This document shows positions 1 to 10,499 of a DNA stretch of 31,764 nt, piece after piece. Location of the stretch: the NCBI RefSeq assembly GCF_032854445.1, contig NC_088303.1, positions 24,437,501 through 24,469,264 on the forward strand, given 5' to 3'. Numbering within the stretch: the first letter of the stretch is position 1; the number at the start of each line of letters is the position of its first letter. Source of the DNA: Liolophura sinensis. Its lineage: Eukaryota > Mollusca > Polyplacophora > Chitonida > Chitonidae. The notes below the pieces were generated by a model. It saw only the letters and a list, made by a program, of their open reading frames with translations. It was not told the origin of the DNA and made no database searches. The position numbers and the translations under genes were made by a program.

Positions 1-1334
1 TCTTTAGGGTGTAACAAAGAATATGCCACATGTACGTAGCAGGGTCGTGTTGAGAGTTCATCAGCTCCATTCATACGCTTTCCTCTTGGGGACGGATTCT
101 CCGAGCTCTTCGCACACATCATCCAAACAACAATACAGCTAATTACTCTATCAACATGTGTCCAATTAATCCTCTATGTTCAGAAGCTAATCTTTTACCA
201 GTTTTTATGAGATATGTTCTTGACTTTCGTCTCCTGCGGTTTAACTATCGATGTTTACTTAATACCAGGACCCGGGCTACCTCGTACACCTTAAGTATCT
301 GCCTGATCGCACTTTCACCTAAGCCTGACTAATTCCACTGAGCCACGCTCCGGTCTGTTTTACTATGATGGCTTTGATCAAGACGCCGTGTGATTAATCT
401 ATCTCCCGCTGGTGTTGCTGTTCTAACAGTTTTTGACGGCTATATAAGTATACAGCCGTATACAGAATGCTCGACCTCCATTCTAGGCTTATCTGAAAAC
501 TAAATGTATCTACCTGTACGGTAAACAGTTACTTTATTGCACCATTTGTTAGAATTTTTTTGGTATATTCTAACGATCTTATATTTATATGTGTCAGTTG
601 TTTCGTTCCCGGAAATGTAATTTACACTCTATAGCCTAACACCTCTGGTGAAAATACTTGCAGCAAGTCATGGTTTTAGCCTCAGAAAAAAAAAATCACC
701 GATTCGTTTTATTTATCCTATACACCCATGTGGGGCATCTAAAATAGACAAAAATACACTAGCCTATGGAGAGAAACTATTAGGTTTTATTTTTTTAAAG
801 ATAATTCAAAAATAATACTTTTCTTATGAGCTATAATATCAATTGATTTAAATTTCTAAATGATCAAATTTTTTAAATATATCTCTTATAGTGAACCCGT
901 ATATTTGCATATGATACCTGTAAATAGACACAAAAAGCATACGTTACGGCAGCCGCGAGGTGATACAGTGAATTGTAGTAAGCTGTAATCTGTATGTCAT
1001 GCTGAAATATTTCAACCAAACAACTTAGGTATAGTAATAAAACAAACGTATATTTCGATATAAGCATTCGATAATAATATAAGACATCAGAGACAGTCAT
1101 TTTTGGCGATATTGTTTTGAAAACGTACGTGTACAACGCTTATGAGAGGTAAGTCGAGTGACAGAGTGGGATTTGATGCTTTGATGACCAATTTTTAGAT
1201 GGAAAACAAAGTCACACTATATATGGAAAAATTCCCGTCAACAAATATTTAACCTCATGTTTATAGGACTGTTGGGTATGATTTTTCGGTTAAGACGACG
1301 GGACTTCTGTCCCCGGGACTTTTGTTCTGGATTC
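1..1334. other. AT-rich intergenic stretch, no gene seen
   Basis: No reading frame here resembles a protein I recognise, and the short open frames are AT-rich with no codon bias. A TATATAAG string lies near 440 and a short inverted repeat (GTTAGAAT / ATTCTAAC) near 549-575. Neither is enough to call a promoter or a gene. Confidence 0.6.
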
Positions 1335-1757
1335 AACATCAGTTGTGACACCTGTGCCCAGCCACAGTATACCAACCTACATGTATGACATGCGCTCCAT
1401 CAGATCATGAAACCCACGCCCGAGCAATGTATATCGACACGAATCATTAAACCAACGCGCCGCGGTATACACTGACACCAGACTTGACACCCACGCCCCG
1501 TCAAAGCATACTGACACCTGCAGACAATATACCCTCTCCCCGTTACAATATAATGACACTAGAGAATGGCGCCCCGTCACATTATACTGACATCAGACAG
1601 TACACGCGCGCCCCGGCACAGTATACTGACGCCTGATGTGACACCTGCGTTTCGGCGACAGCATAGTGGCACCAGGCGTGACACCCGCGCCTGATCACAG
1701 TTTACTGACACCAAACACAACATCCAGGCCCTGTCACAGTATATTGACGTCAGATGG
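1335..1757. repeat. Degenerate minisatellite, unit about 39 bp
   Basis: A diverged unit with core CCCCGTCACAGTATACTGAC followed by ACCAGACGTGACACC recurs at about 1495, 1537, 1571, 1610, 1654, 1692 and 1730, with more degraded copies back to about 1335. Spacing is about 35-42 bp. The short open frames on both strands here are products of the repeat. The array stops directly upstream of the LINE remnant. Related words occur near 19361-19412 and in the 53-bp repeat at 4921-5245. Confidence 0.75.
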
Positions 1758-1778
1758 GGGTCTGTGGCCAGAAGCAAC

Positions 1779-3110
1779 ATTAAAGGTATATCAATTCGTA
1801 ATACTGTGCGCAAGCAAAGTCAATATGCCGACGACACCAACTAATCCTTGACGGATCAGAAGAGTCTTTAAAAGAAACCTTAGCAACTTTGGATCTTTTT
1901 TACAACTACTCAGGCTTAAAAGTAATCATTGAGAAAACCAAAGCTATTTGGATTGGAGGCCTCTCCGCTTCACAAATGAAGCACGGTCCAAATATAAAAT
2001 GAAATTGGGCAACAGATTTCAGCATATCAGGAATAGATTTTTCAACTACAGATTTTAATAATATGTAGAAAATAAACTATTTAACAAGACTAGAAAATCT
2101 GAAAAGATTTTACATTAAAAAATCTTCTGAGAAGAGTTACATCAGTGGAAAATAAGAAATTTATAAGAAAAATAGCAGTAACTAAATCCACTGCACTTTC
2201 CAAACTTATACATCTCTTTAGCTCACTCCCAAACCCTCCCGATGCAATTTTTAAAAGAGATCAATACCGTTCTGTATAAGTTTATATGGAATGATGGATC
2301 TGATCGTATAAAAAGTTTGTAACTTACACAAAATTACGAATATGGAGGTATACGTATGGTAAATGTAGTAAAATTTGCGTAAGCATTAAAAATGTCTTGG
2401 ATGAGAAAGATACTTCCGAAAGCACAAACATGGCAAAATGTAAGCGTTAAACCCAAGGATTATAAATACTTTTTCACCGTTGGAAGTGCGTGTATAAAAA
2501 ACAGACACTCTTTGAAAAATCCCCTTTGGCTAGATACCTTAAACACATGCATGGGGAGAACAACAAAAAATAAAACACACATTACCCTCAAAATTTTTGG
2601 GTGAACACATATGGTACAATTTGCATTTTAAATACCCACCATTCTGTATAAAATAATGGTATGACAATAATGTCCGGTATGTAAGAAATCTAATAAATCC
2701 AGTAGAACAGTTTTTAACATTTACTGATTTTAAGGAGAAATATAACGTGAAGGGCACCTTTTTGGATTACAATACAAAACGGAAAGACCTCCAATATAAG
2801 CTTTTACATTGAATAATTCCAACCAATTCATGTCTTGATAAAATTGGAAGAAAATCATAGGATACTCGTGATTATTGTAAGCAAAATACAGAAACAATAC
2901 AGCATTTATTTGTAGAGTGCTCATCTGTTCAGCATTTTAGGCTCAAAAGCTGGATCAAAACTAAAATGATTATTATGAATAACAAAGCAAACTACGAACA
3001 CATATGTTTTACGTACTTTTACGTACAAAGAATGTATCCGAACACTATGAAGCAGAGAAGTATACTTCAATAACTGCGGGAAGAGAATCCCAATTTAACA
3101 AAATTGTGCG
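1779..3110 (+). mobile_element. Decayed, 5'-truncated LINE (L1/Tx1-like) reverse transcriptase remnant
   Basis: Pieces of one non-LTR retrotransposon ORF2 can be read in all three plus-strand frames. They appear in the correct order, broken by stops and indels. The element opens within the reverse transcriptase domain: the catalytic YADD box is encoded at 1824-1835, followed by a segment with LDGSEESLKE, YSGLKV and KTKAIWIGG (about 1850-1960). Next come SKLIHLFSSLPNPPDAI (about 2195-2250), YKFIWNDGSDRIK (about 2278-2315), YEYGGIRMVNVVKFA (about 2338-2382) and MSWMRKIL (about 2392). The C-terminal part has NTETIQHLFVECSS (about 2888-2930), matching the zinc-binding region that follows RT in L1-like elements. 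The endonuclease and ORF1 are absent, as expected for 5' truncation. No clear poly-A tail or target-site duplication is visible. The clade assignment is from motif spacing only. Confidence 0.85.
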
Positions 3111-4560
3111 TTGTTTCGGAATGTTTTCGAAAACGTGTTGTGAAAAACATAGGATTATACGGTAACTACCTTATTTCTCCTTGGTGACAAAATGGTCTGC
3201 TGATTGAGGGAAATAGATAAAAGAAGAATAAAAACGACCTGGTCAGTATTTTCTTGCTTTGAAGCAAGAGATACGCTTGACAGCAGCTTTACCCTAGTAT
3301 CAATATTTTTGTGTCTATGGGCGTACCTGGAAAAGCATTGAGAGCACTGGTTCACAGCCATCACACCCGCAGATGTAGATATACCTTAACGTCAGTCTTC
3401 TTAACAGCGAAGTGTACTGGATTATATCTGGAGGGTATATATTTTTTGTCTGGCCATTTTTTGAAGCCTACACACACCCAAGAGTCCAACCCGGGTATGT
3501 AATGCTGGTATTGCTGTCCATGTCATTGACCCTTTCCCAGATCGTCATTGTGAAATGCTTGTTTTGGAATGAAATGACGATATTTTCTAATGGTACTTAT
3601 CCGACCCAGTGGATTGAGCCGCACTAGACTAGGCGACACCTGCCATATCCATTTTGTCATGTATATAATGCAAAGTCTCTACACAAGAATATGAGTTATC
3701 TGACGTAGCCAGGCCATTATTCAAGAACCTGTGGAATAAACTGGCAGGACAAGCCATGGAGGTATTATAGGGGTACTGTAAAATTATACCTCCATAAACA
3801 AGTTGAATCTTTATATAACGCCAAGGACGTTGCATTTGTGTGAAGATGACGAGGTAATCAGGAAGAGCCAGCAATAAATCACGGCAACTCGCTAACTACC
3901 TGCACAGACAAACCTGCTGACGAAAGGGCGCAACCCAACCATGCAGAGCGAGCCGAATTTTAGATTACCTGGGACGAATAGAATACTGATCTACGATGTT
4001 CTGCTTATACTGTGTGTATTCTGACGTCACAAGGTTGTCAAAAAACTTCTATTTATTTAAATTGGCTTATGTGGGCGGTCAGTTGTATGGTTGGAGTTAA
4101 CATAACTCCAACCATACTGTAATGGTGTCCAGTATACCCATACATAGCAATTCTCGTAGAAAACTTATAAATCTAACAATGCTAGTTATTCGCACGAGTT
4201 TTTGGATCTGTACTTCATTTATTTTGGATTACACTTTAATTCTCGGTAAAGTTCGCGCATTCTTTACTACACGGCACCAAATTTACAGCATGGATTACAC
4301 ATGGATTCCACTCCTCTCACTTTTCATTGAAGCTTGATGACAATAAGCAATAGAAGGTGCACCTGTGGTTATTTTCGAAGTGTAATTACATTCGCTGAAA
4401 ACACTTGTGGTGCGGTGCGTGTTTATGTGTCACACCTTGGACACTTTGTCAGTAACTTGCCAAAGGTCGATGTTTTTTTTCCTTTTTCTCAATGTTTCCT
4501 TAACCCATCGCATAAAAGAAAAACAAAATCGTGAGACGTCAAATAAATGAAAGAAAAATA
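3111..4560. other. Intergenic stretch, no gene recognised
   Basis: The first 60 bases may be the extreme 3' end of the LINE remnant. The rest holds only short open frames of fewer than 82 codons with no recognisable motif. The one clear structure is a 15-bp perfect hairpin at 4085-4117, listed separately. A TGACGTCA octamer lies at 4022-4029. Confidence 0.5.
4085..4117. repeat. Perfect 15-bp inverted repeat with 3-nt loop
   Basis: Arms 4085-4099 (GTATGGTTGGAGTTA) and 4103-4117 are exact reverse complements separated by ACA. No longer terminal repeats are visible around it and no gene abuts it. It could be the core of a small palindromic element or a cruciform-forming site. No T-run follows, and a bacterial-type terminator would make no sense in this genome. 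Confidence 0.9.
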
Positions 4561-4562
4561 TT

Positions 4563-4568
4563 TTTATT
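4563..4568 (-). promoter_or_regulatory. Candidate poly-A signals downstream of the GPCR
   Basis: On the minus strand AATAAA occurs at 4563-4568, 4796-4801 and 4874-4879, that is 390-710 bases after the GPCR stop at 5269. Any of these could end the transcript. AATAAA is common in AT-rich DNA, so none can be chosen from sequence alone. If one is used, the 53-bp minisatellite lies inside the 3' UTR. Confidence 0.3.
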
Positions 4569-4920
4569 CAGCTCTTAAAACATCAGTACATATTACACTG
4601 ACGATTACTCTGAAATGGACAATGTCCACAATCTATATATTTTTATCTAACATTGTATAACATGCGCAAGGCCAAGAAATTCATAGCAAACAGCAAAGCA
4701 GCAAGACTATAACAACGATATATCATACATTCACCTAATAAAATCACATGGAGATTAACTACAACATTACGTCTAAAAACAGCAAACAGGCCAGATTTAT
4801 TAATGTATCCAGATAATAATAGGTATGATTTTGCACGGTTCTTGACCTGATTTAAGATTTCGTGTAGAAAAAATTTATTTAGGAATTATAGCAGGAGGGC
4901 ATTGCATCTCTCAGTTCAAA

Positions 4921-5245
4921 TGATACCGATGGCACCACACATAACACCACAATAATACATTCCTCGAGCAACATCATGTCAGTTACACCACACATGACGT
5001 CACAGTCCTACATCGCTCAAGCCCCATCATGCCGATGACACCACACATGACGTCACAGCGCTGCGTTGCTCAAGCAACATCATCCTGGTAACACCATACA
5101 TGACGCCAACGTGTTGCATTGTTCAAGCAACACCATACCGATGACACCACGCATGAGACCACAGCGCTGCATGGCTCAAGCAACATCATACCGATGGCAC
5201 AAAACATGGCACCGACGTGCTGCATTGGCCAAGCAACATTATACG
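4921..5245. repeat. 53-bp minisatellite, about six copies, just 3' of the GPCR
   Basis: The unit runs roughly TACCGATGACACCACACATG, then ACGTCACAGCGCTGC, then TTGCTCAAGCAACATCA. The segment ending CAAGCAACATCA recurs every 53 bases. Copies differ by several substitutions each, so the array is not very recent. Two units contain a perfect TGACGTCA (4995-5002 and 5048-5055). The array ends about 24 bases beyond the GPCR stop codon, so it is probably transcribed in the receptor 3' UTR. The plus-strand open frame at 5066-5365 is a repeat artefact. Confidence 0.9.
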
Positions 5246-5268
5246 CCTAGAACATGTACATGTGTTGG

Positions 5269-6534
5269 TCATGCCCGAGTGTTGTTTACAAATGGCGAAG
5301 GGCTTAGTTTGAAAGCTCTGCAACACGAACAGACCATGTTAAGGACAGTCTGCCTTATAGTATGACTATAAAAGGTGTACAGCATACAGTTGAATACGGA
5401 ATTTGCCATGGCAAGCATATTGCATATTTCAATAAACGCTAGGAACTTCCAGTTGTAGTACAGGCTTGTTCCAATGACTGCAAGCATTACACTGCTCACT
5501 CCGGAACAACTGTTACATATAAAAAACATGGCCGATATGCTGAGCAGAGTTCGAGTTATTTGTCCATCACGTGACCCTGGCATTGGTGTTTTGTCATCAT
5601 TGGTTGTAACAGATGTGGACTTTCGCAGTTTCCTGGATAAAGCAAGTTGGCGAATGATAAGTGAATTTAGAACTGTCATTACGCAGAATGGTAAAGTGAT
5701 ATTCACGATGAAGGCTGTCCAAAAAATATACATGTTGGATTTATGGCTTTGACCAAATGGCGTTGGGTGTATGGCAATAAAAGTCTCATTTGTTGTGGGA
5801 TCCCGCCGTTTCACCGGGTATAATACGAACAGACGCGGAATATTCAGCGCGAAACCGAAAAAATACACACACATTACGCTGACCTTCGCTCGATAGCCGG
5901 TGCACAGTTTTTGAGCTGTGATAGGGTGACAAATGGCTATGTAGCGTTCTACAGTAAAGACGACGGTCACCAAAATGCCGATCGTATAGAAACACATCTG
6001 CAAAGGATTCAGATAACAAGCAAAAATTGTGTAAAACGATTTGAGTGCTGCAGACTTGACGTCCAGCGAGGCCAAAAATGTCATACTAGCGAAGACTAGC
6101 AGGAGCAAATCGGATAACGTCAGGCCAATGAAGTAAGGGACTGACGGAGACTTCAACCCCCCTTTACAGAGAGCGATCAAAACCAATACGTTTCCTAATA
6201 TACCGAGAAAATTCACAGGTGGAGAAATAATTAACCGACATATAAACAATACCGTATCATGCATGATTTTATCATCGGTCGTACCCCCGCTCCGGGCGCC
6301 ATTATCATTGTTAGTGACGAGCGTTAAGACAGAGTCATTTCTAGTGTCCAGAGTTGAATTCTCTTCAGGGTTCAGGTCGTCACAGCTAAACCCCTGCTCA
6401 CATCCCGCTTCAGCAGTCATGTTTGTAAGTCCCAATGTACCGTCACTCGCCATGATGGCCACTGAATTATAACCTCCGTCTTCTAGTAGTAAACTTAGCA
6501 CGACGATGCATAGCCAGGCTTTTCTGGTTCCCAT
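5269..6534 (-). CDS. Rhodopsin-like GPCR, FMRFamide-receptor-like, intronless
   Basis: This encodes a 421-residue seven-helix plasma-membrane receptor, presumably for a neuropeptide. The start has a strong context (A at -3, G at +4). Residues 1-20 look like a signal peptide and the N-terminus has sequons at N38, N59 and N66. TM1 carries GN at 114-115 (N1.50) and TM2 carries LTLSD with D142. TM3 ends in VERYIAICHP (E196-R197-Y198, a DRY variant). TM5 has P282, TM6 has FFICNSC at 337-343, and TM7 has NSVFNCMLY at 378-386. The C-tail CSCC (402-405) could be palmitoylated. The CN in TM6 and NSxxNxxxY in TM7 resemble FMRFamide-receptor-like proteins, which is the main reason for that call. Oddities are no Trp or Pro in the CWxP position, Cys instead of Pro in NPxxY, and no Cys in extracellular loop 2. 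The stop is TGA at 5269-5271. Ligand unknown; class A membership is near certain, the subfamily less so. Confidence 0.93.
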   Translation of the reverse strand: MGTRKAWLCIVVLSLLLEDGGYNSVAIMASDGTLGLTNMTAEAGCEQGFSCDDLNPEENSTLDTRNDSVLTLVTNNDNGARSGGTTDDKIMHDTVLFICRLIISPPVNFLGILGNVLVLIALCKGGLKSPSVPYFIGLTLSDLLLLVFASMTFLASLDVKSAALKSFYTIFACYLNPLQMCFYTIGILVTVVFTVERYIAICHPITAQKLCTGYRAKVSVMCVYFFGFALNIPRLFVLYPVKRRDPTTNETFIAIHPTPFGQSHKSNMYIFWTAFIVNITLPFCVMTVLNSLIIRQLALSRKLRKSTSVTTNDDKTPMPGSRDGQITRTLLSISAMFFICNSCSGVSSVMLAVIGTSLYYNWKFLAFIEICNMLAMANSVFNCMLYTFYSHTIRQTVLNMVCSCCRAFKLSPSPFVNNTRA

Positions 6535-6593
6535 GTTTGCAATCTTTACCTAATTCAACAAACATATTCACTTGTACTCCTTTCAGTATTCAT

Positions 6594-6630
6594 AATACTA
6601 AAATAAAATAAAATAATAATAATAATAACA
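6594..6630. repeat. A/T-rich microsatellite (AAATA / AAT)
   Basis: A short run of AAAATA units passes into (AAT)n repeats. It lies 60-95 bases upstream of the GPCR start, in what should be its 5' UTR or core promoter. Confidence 0.8.
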
Positions 6631-6640
6631 TATCAACTGT

Positions 6641-6648
6641 TGACGTCA
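6641..6648 (-). promoter_or_regulatory. Perfect CRE octamer upstream of the GPCR (proximal)
   Basis: TGACGTCA is the full palindromic binding site of CREB/ATF bZIP factors. It sits about 107 bases upstream of the receptor ATG. Being palindromic, it acts in either direction. Its role is inferred from position; no transcription start is known. Confidence 0.4.
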
Positions 6649-6781
6649 CGGAATTCGCCATAATACTACATGTATATGTATTGCTTAAAATACTCCGTAC
6701 AAAACTTTGTACAAAGCTTCGAATCTGTTTTTGTTAAATTCTGTGGACAATAATGACAACATGTATTTTGGACAATATATC

Positions 6782-6789
6782 TGACGTCA
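6782..6789 (-). promoter_or_regulatory. Perfect CRE octamer upstream of the GPCR (distal)
   Basis: This is a second exact TGACGTCA, about 248 bases upstream of the receptor ATG and 141 bases from the first. Paired full CRE sites upstream of a neuropeptide-type receptor would fit cAMP-responsive control, but the octamer is also frequent elsewhere in this window. Confidence 0.35.
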
Positions 6790-7026
6790 ATTTAATGAAG
6801 ATAGTTATGCTATATACCGTTACAAATCAATTATGTAAAATCCAGAATGAAAAGTACATCTGGTCTATGTTGTGAAAACCGTACACAATTAGTTCTCGGT
6901 ATCAAGTCCGACAATCGCATGCAAAGGGGAGTTCACTGAGCACAAATTACATAAAATATCACGTTCAATAAAAATGTACCCTTTAAGCCTTTAATTTAAG
7001 TTTGTAAGTGAAACAGGTAATGTCAA
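6790..7026. other. Intergenic, nothing recognised
   Basis: AT-rich sequence upstream of the GPCR. No exon or repeat could be recognised before the SINE that follows. Confidence 0.5.
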
Positions 7027-7395
7027 GGGTGAGTGAGTGAGTGCTTGGGGTTTAATGTCGTACTTAACAATTATTTAGTCATATGACCACGAAGGAGCCC
7101 GTAGAGTGTGTGTAATGTGCCTTCTTGTTACAGGATGGGTTTCCCCCACTCTTTTATCAAGTGCTGCTTCAAAGAGACGCCTTACCGAACGCAAGTAAGC
7201 TGCCGCGTCCGAGCCATTATATTGATACGGGTCAACCAGTCGTTGCATTGTGCCCTTCATACTGAAAGCCAAGCGAGGGAGTTACAACTTCCTCTTTTTA
7301 AGGTCTTAGGTGGGACCCGACCCGGGAGTGACCCTGGATCTATCGCCCTCCAAGCGAAAGCGTTATCAATTGTGCTATCAGGGCCAGTGATAATG
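7027..7395 (-). mobile_element. SINE family B copy, tRNA-headed
   Basis: This is the reverse-strand counterpart of the element at 18893-19215. Read on the minus strand it opens near 7395 with a degenerate A-box region and a B-box-like GGTCGGGTCCC. A shared body follows (words such as GAAGTTGTAACTCCC and TTGACCCGTATCAATATAAT). It ends in a tail where GTTAAGTACGACATTAAACC precedes CACTCACTCAC. The open frames in this interval on both strands are artefacts of it. Confidence 0.75.
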
Positions 7396-8284
7396 ACAAG
7401 GTATTGAGAACAAAAAGAGAGCATGTAAGAAGTATGAACATAAAAGCATGTTTTTGAGGAAAATAAAGTAAATATGTTACAATGAAAGACCACACCATAG
7501 AGAGTAAAACCAGAGCAGCGAATGGAGAGTGATAGTTGACAAATGGCCGCATGTAACAGGTGAAATCTGGCCTCTTGATAGTTTACATCGTCTAGCACTA
7601 TGGCTTAAACAGATTTATCCATAGAATAATAGAACAGACAATGTATTCGAGCTCACTGATCTAGAATTACTGAAAATGCTGTGTTGTGATAAGATTTAAC
7701 ATAAAATAGCATTATACAGAACTACCATCTTTGGTAACAGCATTGTGTTTAATAACATTTCGACAAATCAAATACCTGGTTGCAGCTAACCCTGGAATAT
7801 TTCAGCCTTGGAATCTTCCCAGTGCGCTGAAGACGGACGACGATAATACTCTCGGACCTCTGATTAGTTAGCATGAGATTAAATAAAACTAGACGGGTTT
7901 CCTTCTATATATGCGTTCATGCTCGCAACTGTTATAACGATGGGTTGGCCGCGGGAAGCGACAAGATGTGTGACTTTTATCATCTTCATATCATATCCTC
8001 TCCACGGGTTGCCTATACATTCAAATTGCGGAAAGGGAAAAATGCTTTCAAACAAAAACACCATATGTAGCCAATCTTGTCTACTGAGTCTGACGTGCGC
8101 GGGGAAATATGTTTCCTTGACATTCTCACATCTCTTAATCAAGGCTTATTCGAAGTAAATGCACGAGTCGATGAGTGATCTGCTCTTGTTTAGGATTTTC
8201 GTCCTAATTTTAGTCTCGCACAAAACTTTACAGGCAGCCATATTCAAAACACCCTTGGAGAAAGGCAGTTTTGTCAAGATTGTC
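7396..8284. other. Intergenic, no gene recognised
   Basis: Several overlapping open frames of 65-113 codons occur here. None shows a domain, and those on opposite strands overlap each other, as expected by chance. Nothing else is supported. Confidence 0.5.
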
Positions 8285-8755
8285 AGTATTTTGTACAACA
8301 TCCTGACTGTTTGGTTACATCCTGATTGTTAGTCTACATTTCGACTGTTTGGTTACACCTTGGTTATTTGATTACATCCTGACTGTTTGGCTACATACTG
8401 ACTGTTTAATTACATCCTGACTGTTTCGGTACATCCTGACAGTGTACATGGACTGTTTGCTTACGCTCTGTTTGGTTGCATACTGGCTGTTTGATTAAAT
8501 CCGGACTGTTAAATTAAATCTTGACTATTTGCTTACATCATGAATATTTGGTTACATCCTGAGTGATAACACTTTAATGCTGACCGAATACATTCTGTTT
8601 AGTTGCACTCTGAGTGTTTGGTTTCATCCTGACTGCGTAGTTACATCCTGACTGTTTGGTTACATCCTGGTTGTTTGGTTACATCCTGACTGTTTGCTTA
8701 CATCTCGACTGTTTGGTTTCATCCGGATTGGTTACATTCCGACTGTTTCATTCCG
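8285..8755. repeat. 19-bp minisatellite
   Basis: The unit TTTGGTTACATCCTGACTG (19 bp) is repeated for about 470 bases with substitutions and small indels. It is clearest at 8285-8440 and 8625-8720. It also generates the short open frame at 8656. Confidence 0.9.
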
Positions 8756-9522
8756 TTTCTTGCAATATACAGGAAATTAATAATAGTGGTTTCTTAAATG
8801 TAAGGAACAGATGGGATAAAAATCAATTTAATACTGAGCTTAGATGTATGCAGAGAAATGTTCGAAGATTCCTTTCGAAAATCTAGCTCAGCATAGATTT
8901 AATTGACTGTCTCATTTAGCAAATTTACTTGAAAGAGAATTATCTTAATTATTAATCAGCTGTTTGATATTAAAAATTAGATAAAGTGAAGCCCAGTGTA
9001 CAGTAGCGTTTTATCTGCTTTTGTATTCATGTTATCGTCCAATGTCGGTATTGGGCCATGCAGCTAGTAGTACCTCTGGAGTTCTTCTAGACAGATCAGC
9101 AGCCGTACGTCTTTCCACCCTCGAATGTATTTGGTCATAACTTGTTAACAGGCTTGCAGTGAAACGCATCAACAGCGTTATTTTCATAGATCCCACACAC
9201 AGACCATTTGAGTGAAATGGGTTGATGTATTTTACATTTGATTACTAAAAAAGCTGCAAAAATTGACTTCACTGAAACTGAACTTACTTTAATTTTCATT
9301 GTTTTGTGTTCATGGCGGTCTTGACAATGTTTGTCCATTGAGCGAAGCCCTCATCACAATTAAATGAAATAGAAGTCCTACAATAATGATCCAAGGTCAT
9401 TTGCCCAGCTATCATTAAATGAGATTTGAGATAGCACTCAAAACGCCTGAAAGCTGGAAACCTGCCAATCCATCGGATAGTCATTATTTGATATCGATGA
9501 GATAACGTATAAACAGAATCTC
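8756..9522. other. Intergenic, no gene recognised
   Basis: No conserved exon or repeat is visible. Minus-strand open frames of 62-67 codons at 9135-9484 have no recognisable motif, and part of the stretch may be the body of the SINE whose tail follows. Confidence 0.45.
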
Positions 9523-9580
9523 GTCATGACATAGCTGAAATATTGCCGATGTGGCGTTAAGCCATAATCATTCACAAACA
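9523..9580 (+). mobile_element. Fragment of another molluscan-type SINE tail
   Basis: The words ATAGCTGAAATATTGCCGAT, GGCGTTAAGCC and ATCATTCAC match the 3' portion of a SINE type widespread in gastropods and bivalves (a GAAATATTGC word, then GGCGTTAAAC, then CACTCAC repeats). Only the 3' end is recognisable. The family link is from memory of the pattern. Confidence 0.5.
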
Positions 9581-10480
9581 CATTTTATTATATCTTAGAT
9601 TTCGTCGTTATTAGCAACTAGACAGTTTACTTATTTTTAAGTCAATTTTCTTCCGCTGTATTTTTACGTTTTCAGCGCTAACTCGCTGTTTTGTTGTTAC
9701 CATGCACATATTGCTCAAAGATTATCTGAGTTTAATGAAATCCGGCTCTGAATCAAAGACTGGAGACAATAATTTTCTGCGGCAATGTCCAACACAGCAC
9801 AAATACAGAAACGTGGAATCTGTGTGATCTTAGTTACGGTATGAACTATATCCATGTAATCTCTTACATTTTTAACTTTTTTAAAACCACCGCCATAGAG
9901 TTTCGTTTTTGCCGTCGTTAATTTTGCTTAAATATACTTGGAACTTCACAAAAAAGTTACTGATTGTTGCGGGTGAAATTATGTGTACAACTTCGAACGT
10001 GGCCAAGCACCAATCCTTTATTTCTTTTATTTAATCATATTTGATATTTAAATTAAATGTAATAACGTTGAAAAGATGCGATATGCGATTAAATTGTGCC
10101 CATTTATATCTGCAATCTTTACTATCTGTAGAATGTGTTGGCAGCCTTGAAACCGTATCAATGTTAATCAATGTCACCATATACCAGCTTTCATTCACTG
10201 CGAAACATTAGTGAAAATTTGGCACATATATATAATGTACTGAAAGGACAAAACTGAACAGATCTCGGTGAGTTATGCATTTGTGTTTTTCGTTCTTCTT
10301 CATTTGTTTTTTTTTTTGCAAGCTAGGGCATCTCTTTCGCTAAGTGCATGATCAGATTTTTCGGAAGACGACTAGAGCTCGATACTTGTCAAGGGTTCCA
10401 ATCCAAGAGTTTTTCCCCAGTTATCTGTTTCTTGAGGTGGAATGCTTACGAAAAAGCACATCTACCTTTCTTAACACATT
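9581..10480. other. Intergenic, no gene recognised
   Basis: AT-rich sequence with a T10 run near 10308-10318. Open frames at 10344-10679 overlap in two frames and show no domain. Confidence 0.45.
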
Positions 10481-10499
10481 TGCAGTGTTTTCGGCAAGA

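Noticed and set aside
5066-5365. 99-codon plus-strand frame antisense to the GPCR 3' end
   Set aside because: It is made of the 53-bp repeat and the reverse of the receptor C-terminus.
5474-6472. Plus-strand and alternative minus-strand frames within the GPCR
   Set aside because: They are shadows of the receptor reading frame and have no independent motif.
7257-7598. 113-codon minus-strand frame
   Set aside because: Half lies in a SINE and the rest overlaps another frame; no domain is visible.
8285-8755. CRISPR-like or telomeric repeat
   Set aside because: The units are adjacent 19-mers without spacers and do not match telomere repeats.
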